64,000 nucleotides of DNA. It comes from Impatiens glandulifera. Its lineage: Eukaryota > Streptophyta > Magnoliopsida > Ericales > Balsaminaceae. The stretch spans positions 135,771,520-135,835,519 of the forward strand of contig NC_061862.1 in assembly GCF_907164915.1 (NCBI RefSeq), in the 5' to 3' direction. The translations under genes and the position numbers were made by a program. The notes under the pieces are model-generated. The model did no database searches, had not been told where the DNA came from, and worked only from the letters and a program-made list of their open reading frames with translations. Positions 60,320-64,000 of the stretch are shown piece by piece. Every line of letters begins with the position of its first letter. Positions within the stretch are counted from its first letter, which is position 1.

Positions 60320-60825
60320 CTTTAGGATCTAAATGTATCCACCACTATGTTCGAAAAAGTAAACCGGTCATTTTGTATCATAACCGGCCACTTTGTATGT
60401 TGAATCGGTTATCCAACCACTTATGAATTAAATCTTGGTTTATTAAAAATAAGTTACATTAAATAATTGTTATAAACAAAAGTAAAGCATCTAATTTAAT
60501 GCATAACAGTTATAAATCATTTATGAACTAAAATCATAATAAACTTATCTTGGGAATATACTTATTTTCAAAAGGACGCTTCATTTTCAAAAGGGCGCCA
60601 ATTTTTCCTCATTTAATGGGGGTGTGGATACATGCGCCAGAAAAATAACGGTTCAGCACCCTCATATATCCGCTTTTGAAATAACCTATATTTTCCTTAT
60701 TTATAGGCAATGCTTGCCGAGATTTGGGCTCACGATCTGTAAACTCTATATCTTCCTTATTCTCTCTGTCCTCTCTCTTTAGAACTCACTTCGTCATTCT
60801 CTTGCATTTCTTCAAATTCACAAAC
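60320..60825. promoter_or_regulatory. Spacer with a possible internal promoter for ORF b
   Basis: Contains ACCGGTCA/ACCGGCCA words (60360-60400), a TTATTTATAGGC TATA-like sequence at about 60698-60709 and a pyrimidine-rich patch (60750-60785) before the ATG at 60826. This arrangement resembles a plant core promoter, so a separate transcript for ORF b is plausible but unproven. Confidence 0.4.
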
Positions 60826-63800
60826 ATGGCTAAGGATAATGCATTGTTTAATAATATCATGTAGATAAACTTCGACTCCATTTTTTAATATGGAAATATT
60901 GAGATACAACAGATACTCTGATCTCTTGAGAATTCCGGCCTAAGACATTTTCTGGAAGGCCCTTCTATCTACTACCCTGAAGTACGGGCATTCTTTGATT
61001 CCGCAAAAATGGTTGAAGGATCTATCGTATCCAAGGTGAACGATGTGGAGTTCACTATTACCGAAGAACTATCCGTCGATGTCTTGAAACTTCCAACCAC
61101 GGGTTGGGGTTTCTTTGAAGCATTATCTCCCACCGCCTTATTTAATCTTCGGTCTTTGTTTTCCGATAGCAACGTTTCAGTGAACGTTGGCGGCAAGAAG
61201 AAAGACCTAAAGTGCGGATATCGTGTTCTATGTGATATTGCAGCTAAAACACTATAGGAAAGGGGCAGAAATTTCGACTGCATAATCCATTTAAAATTCG
61301 ATATGATGGGTGTCATCGTTAAGGGCGATAGCATCAATTGGGGGTTAATTTTGTTTAATAGTTTATGTGAAATTGTGTCTCCTATTACCAAACGAAGTCT
61401 TGGTTTTTGCAATGCAGATAGGATGGATCCTAACACATCTAAATGTTCCTACCGGTTCAGGTACTCCAATAAATTCCAGCAAGATAATAGCGCCTTCTTC
61501 TAGTGGTCTCTATATTACAAGGATAAACAAAGCCAAGGAGTCTAACTCCGAGGTGTCTGACCAACAATCAAGTGGAGGAAAGACTGCCAATGCGAAGACG
61601 GTAGGAGGAAGGTCAGCGGGCGGTTCGAAAGATATCAATCCCTCCACCTGTGCCACATCTTCAAAGAGACTTAGATTAGCCGTTGAATCTACCGCTAACA
61701 CCACCAGTGTTGCTAGAACAAGACTAGGAGAGACAAATGAAATCATCTCTTCACGAAAAAAGCCTCGGTCCGAGGTAAAAATTCCTACTCCACCTCGTTT
61801 TAATGTCGTGCCTATTGTTCAAACTTAAAAGGAGGATTCGGCACTTCCTACCACTACGATTGAGCCTGCAGATTTAGATGTTCTATCGGTAGAAATTGAT
61901 GTCGCAAACAAGGTGGTTAACCATGCTGAAATCGGTCCGTTAGATGAAACCGATCGTGTAAATGTTGTATCTGAAACCGATCGGTCCATTATATTTGAAA
62001 CTGATCGGTCAAACATATTACAAACTGGCCAACTAGAGAAAGCTGTAACCGGTCAACTCAATGTTAATCAAGCTTCTCAGAAGAAGGTTCCAATAATAGT
62101 TATGGGTACTTGAACTACTAATAATCAGACAATTATAACATCCGTCCATAAAGAACCCATTCCGACTCCTACATTTTCACAAGGAATTTTGCATACTATG
62201 CGTCCTCCAAATGAATATTCTCTAAAGAGGACTCCTATTGAAGCATTCTCCTCCCCTGCTGAAATAAGAACAGTATGGCAACTTGAAATCAGGGAACCAA
62301 TTCCAGAATCAGTGAAAGTCGCCCAACTAGACATATATCCAATCATAGGCAGCAAGCCAAATAAAGGCAAACCAAACAAGGGTCTCGCTCTTCCTCCTCC
62401 TGTATCGCCCCTCGACATGTCTCTAGAGGCTCAGGATACTATTAAGCTTATTCTTGAAGAATCTAATACCAATGCCAATGCAAAAATTGATTTGTTTTAC
62501 ACATGGGCAAACATAAGGCTTGAAACGAGCTTTAGTGAGGTGTTCCCCGGAGTCGCTAAGGAAAAGAAGTGGTCTGAACTTCTCACTTTGGAAAAGGCAA
62601 TATTCTCCATGACCAAGACCAGATCAGTTACTAAAGCCCTGCGAAGGAGCGATTTTGTGGAAGTATATGCGAGAGGGTGAGCGCTGTCTCCATTCCTTAA
62701 AGAATGCAAGAAAATTTTTAATCCTTTAGGCGCCACTGCGAAGGCAGATGGGAAAGTTATTAAACATTTGGAGGCCATTATGGATGAATATCTGTCCACC
62801 ACTCTGAAATATGTGGATGGCGGACAACGTTAAACTCGGAGGAGACCGGTATCCCTTGCCCTCGAACCGACTTAAATCACGATGACAGGGAGAAATCGCT
62901 GGACTTTGTTAAAGAAATTTCGTTTCCTCAAGGCTAGACCAAATCCATAAGAACAGAGTCGATGCTCGAAGAAGAAGAAGAGGTCCGGAAGACAGAACAA
63001 GAGAACCCCATTGATGCCGAAGATGATATGTTGTAGGATTATTAGGAATGAGGATCGTGTGTCAAAGAGAAGTACAGTGGCATGTCAAAACAGAAATGGG
63101 AGTGTATTGAAAAACGCATGGAAATCACCTCTAACTTCGTAAAAGATCTTCAAAATCTAAAAGAGATGAGAACGTGGATGGGCAGGATGAAGCCCACTAT
63201 AATCCACAATTTGTGGGTAACAAGGGTCCTACATTTCCTCATCAGGTTGAGAATCCCGAATTTACCGGTGTTGAAGTCCCTCTTCCAGAACAATCGATCA
63301 CTAAAGAAGAGGTTGAACCTCAGAATCCCAAGATGCCGACCCCTGTTCAATCTAAATTGGGTACGTCTTCTAAATCTAAAGGGGTGTCAAATCATAGTCA
63401 TAAAAACAGGGATGAAAATGATGAAGAATCGGCCCGCCCCGAAATGTCTCTCGAAGTCGGCTCACATCGTGTTCGACCTCTCCGAGTTGTCCCTCTTGGA
63501 TCCCATGTGTCAACTCGTTCCGATTCTGAGGAGGTACTCAAGAAAGACATCAGACAGATTGATTTGGATGTGTTGGCCCCGTGGAAAGATTTAATTCTGA
63601 CTCGACTGGATCAAATGGAGAGAGTGCATGTTACCTCTTCAAATGAACAAAACATGGAACTTATAAGGTTGAGGCAGGAGATGCATGTTACCTCTTCAAA
63701 TGAACAAAACATGGAACTTATAAGGTCGAGGTAGGAGATGCGACAGGAACTAGGCCATATCGCTCCTATGCTTCGGCAATCCCTCACTGTTCAAACGGAG

Positions 63801-64000
63801 ACCAAGGCTTCGATTGAAGTTCTCACCTCTCAAGTTATTGAAATGTTTAGATCTCAAAATGTTGTTGATGCTCAAAAATTAAGAGAACAAGAAGAAGCAG
63901 TCCAACGAATTTAGGACGAGGAAAACGCAGTTGCTGAAGCTGCTAAACAAGTTGAAGTTTCTAAAAAGTCTAAAGTTGTTAAACGAAAGAAGACTACGCA
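60826..64000 (+). pseudogene. Additional ORF b of element 2 (partial at window end)
   Basis: Starts MAKDNALFNNIM and is homologous to ORF a at its N-terminus (SLENSGLRHFLE versus SLENTGLRVFLE). The conserved domain reaches INWGLILFNSLCEIV (about 61330-61375). Then come a Ser/Thr/Gly-rich linker with ATCGGTC-coded repeats (61930-62070), a region shared with element 1 (62420-62680), and a Gln/Glu-rich coiled-coil-like end continuing past 64000. More than ten stops (TAG, TAA, TGA) and frameshifts interrupt it. The role of such ORFs is unknown; an envelope function is only a historical label and no membrane segment is visible. Confidence 0.65.
63627..63740 (+). repeat. 57-bp tandem duplication in additional ORF b
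   Basis: Copies 63627-63683 and 63684-63740 differ at only two bases. One difference turns CAG (63675-63677) into the stop TAG (63732-63734). Confidence 0.95.

Larger units (their letters stand above)
52200..64000 (+). mobile_element. SIRE-like Ty1/Copia element (element 2), runs off the right edge
   Basis: Plus-strand order: 5' LTR (about 52200-53751), primer-binding site, gag, protease, integrase, reverse transcriptase, RNase H, spacer, additional ORF a, additional ORF b, with the 3' LTR outside the window. A long additional ORF after pol is a hallmark of the SIRE/Maximus lineage. It is decayed by many stops and several frameshifts. The left boundary is set only by loss of host homology, because a clear TG start was not found. 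Confidence 0.85.

Noticed and set aside
59616..64000. Calling the additional ORFs envelope genes
   Set aside because: No transmembrane or signal segment is visible; only their position after pol supports that label.

Overview
The window is nuclear DNA of a flowering plant, most likely a eudicot. It is very AT-rich, has long runs without genes, and is packed with nested plant transposable elements: two SIRE-like Ty1/Copia elements, a solo Copia LTR, a Ty3/Gypsy derivative, an L1-type LINE, a 9.7-kb Mutator-like element (MULE) and several MITEs. The species cannot be told from the sequence. No rRNA, tRNA or CRISPR was recognised.

Under the transposons lies a tandem array of a large host unit, about 8 kb when stripped of insertions. 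Each unit carries one intact gene for a small secreted six-cysteine defensin-like (DEFL) peptide at 7180-7434, 39528-39773 or 51061-51303. Each gene has a TATA box about 70-77 bp upstream of its ATG. Downstream of each gene comes a conserved stretch (starting at 1, 7979, 40240 and 51851). The first three copies continue into a degenerate ~50-55 bp tandem array and an exon-like fragment; the fourth is interrupted early. The window opens inside the tail of an earlier unit, so a further DEFL gene is predicted about 0.5 kb to the left.

Layout: 1-4946 tail of unit 0; 4947-12317 unit 1 with DEFL1 and a captured host-like ORF at 10847-11176; 12318-20497 a minus-strand SIRE-like element that keeps gag and the 3' additional ORF but has lost almost all of pol; 20498-47570 unit 2 with DEFL2, split by the MULE (21260-30922, itself split by a solo LTR at 24203-25915), the LINE (31276-37705), a Mutator-type MITE (37959-38984), a 272-bp insertion (40456-40727), a small MITE (41241-41418) and a Gypsy derivative (42726-45987); 47575-49400 a ~450-bp tandem repeat segment; about 49400-52195 unit 3 with DEFL3; about 52200-64000 a plus-strand SIRE-like element with decayed gag-pol and two tandem additional ORFs, running off the right edge.

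Insertion boundaries are supported by target-site duplications and by empty sites in the sister units. The three DEFL genes are the only convincingly intact host genes. Nearly all element ORFs carry stops or frameshifts, and many of the stops look like C-to-T changes at CAG, as expected for CHG-methylated transposons. A recurrent theme is short palindromic words amplified inside elements: GTTAGAC/GTCTAAC in one Copia family, ACCGGT in the other, TCGCGA in the MULE, and GTGAA/TTCAC in the 47.6-49.4 kb segment.
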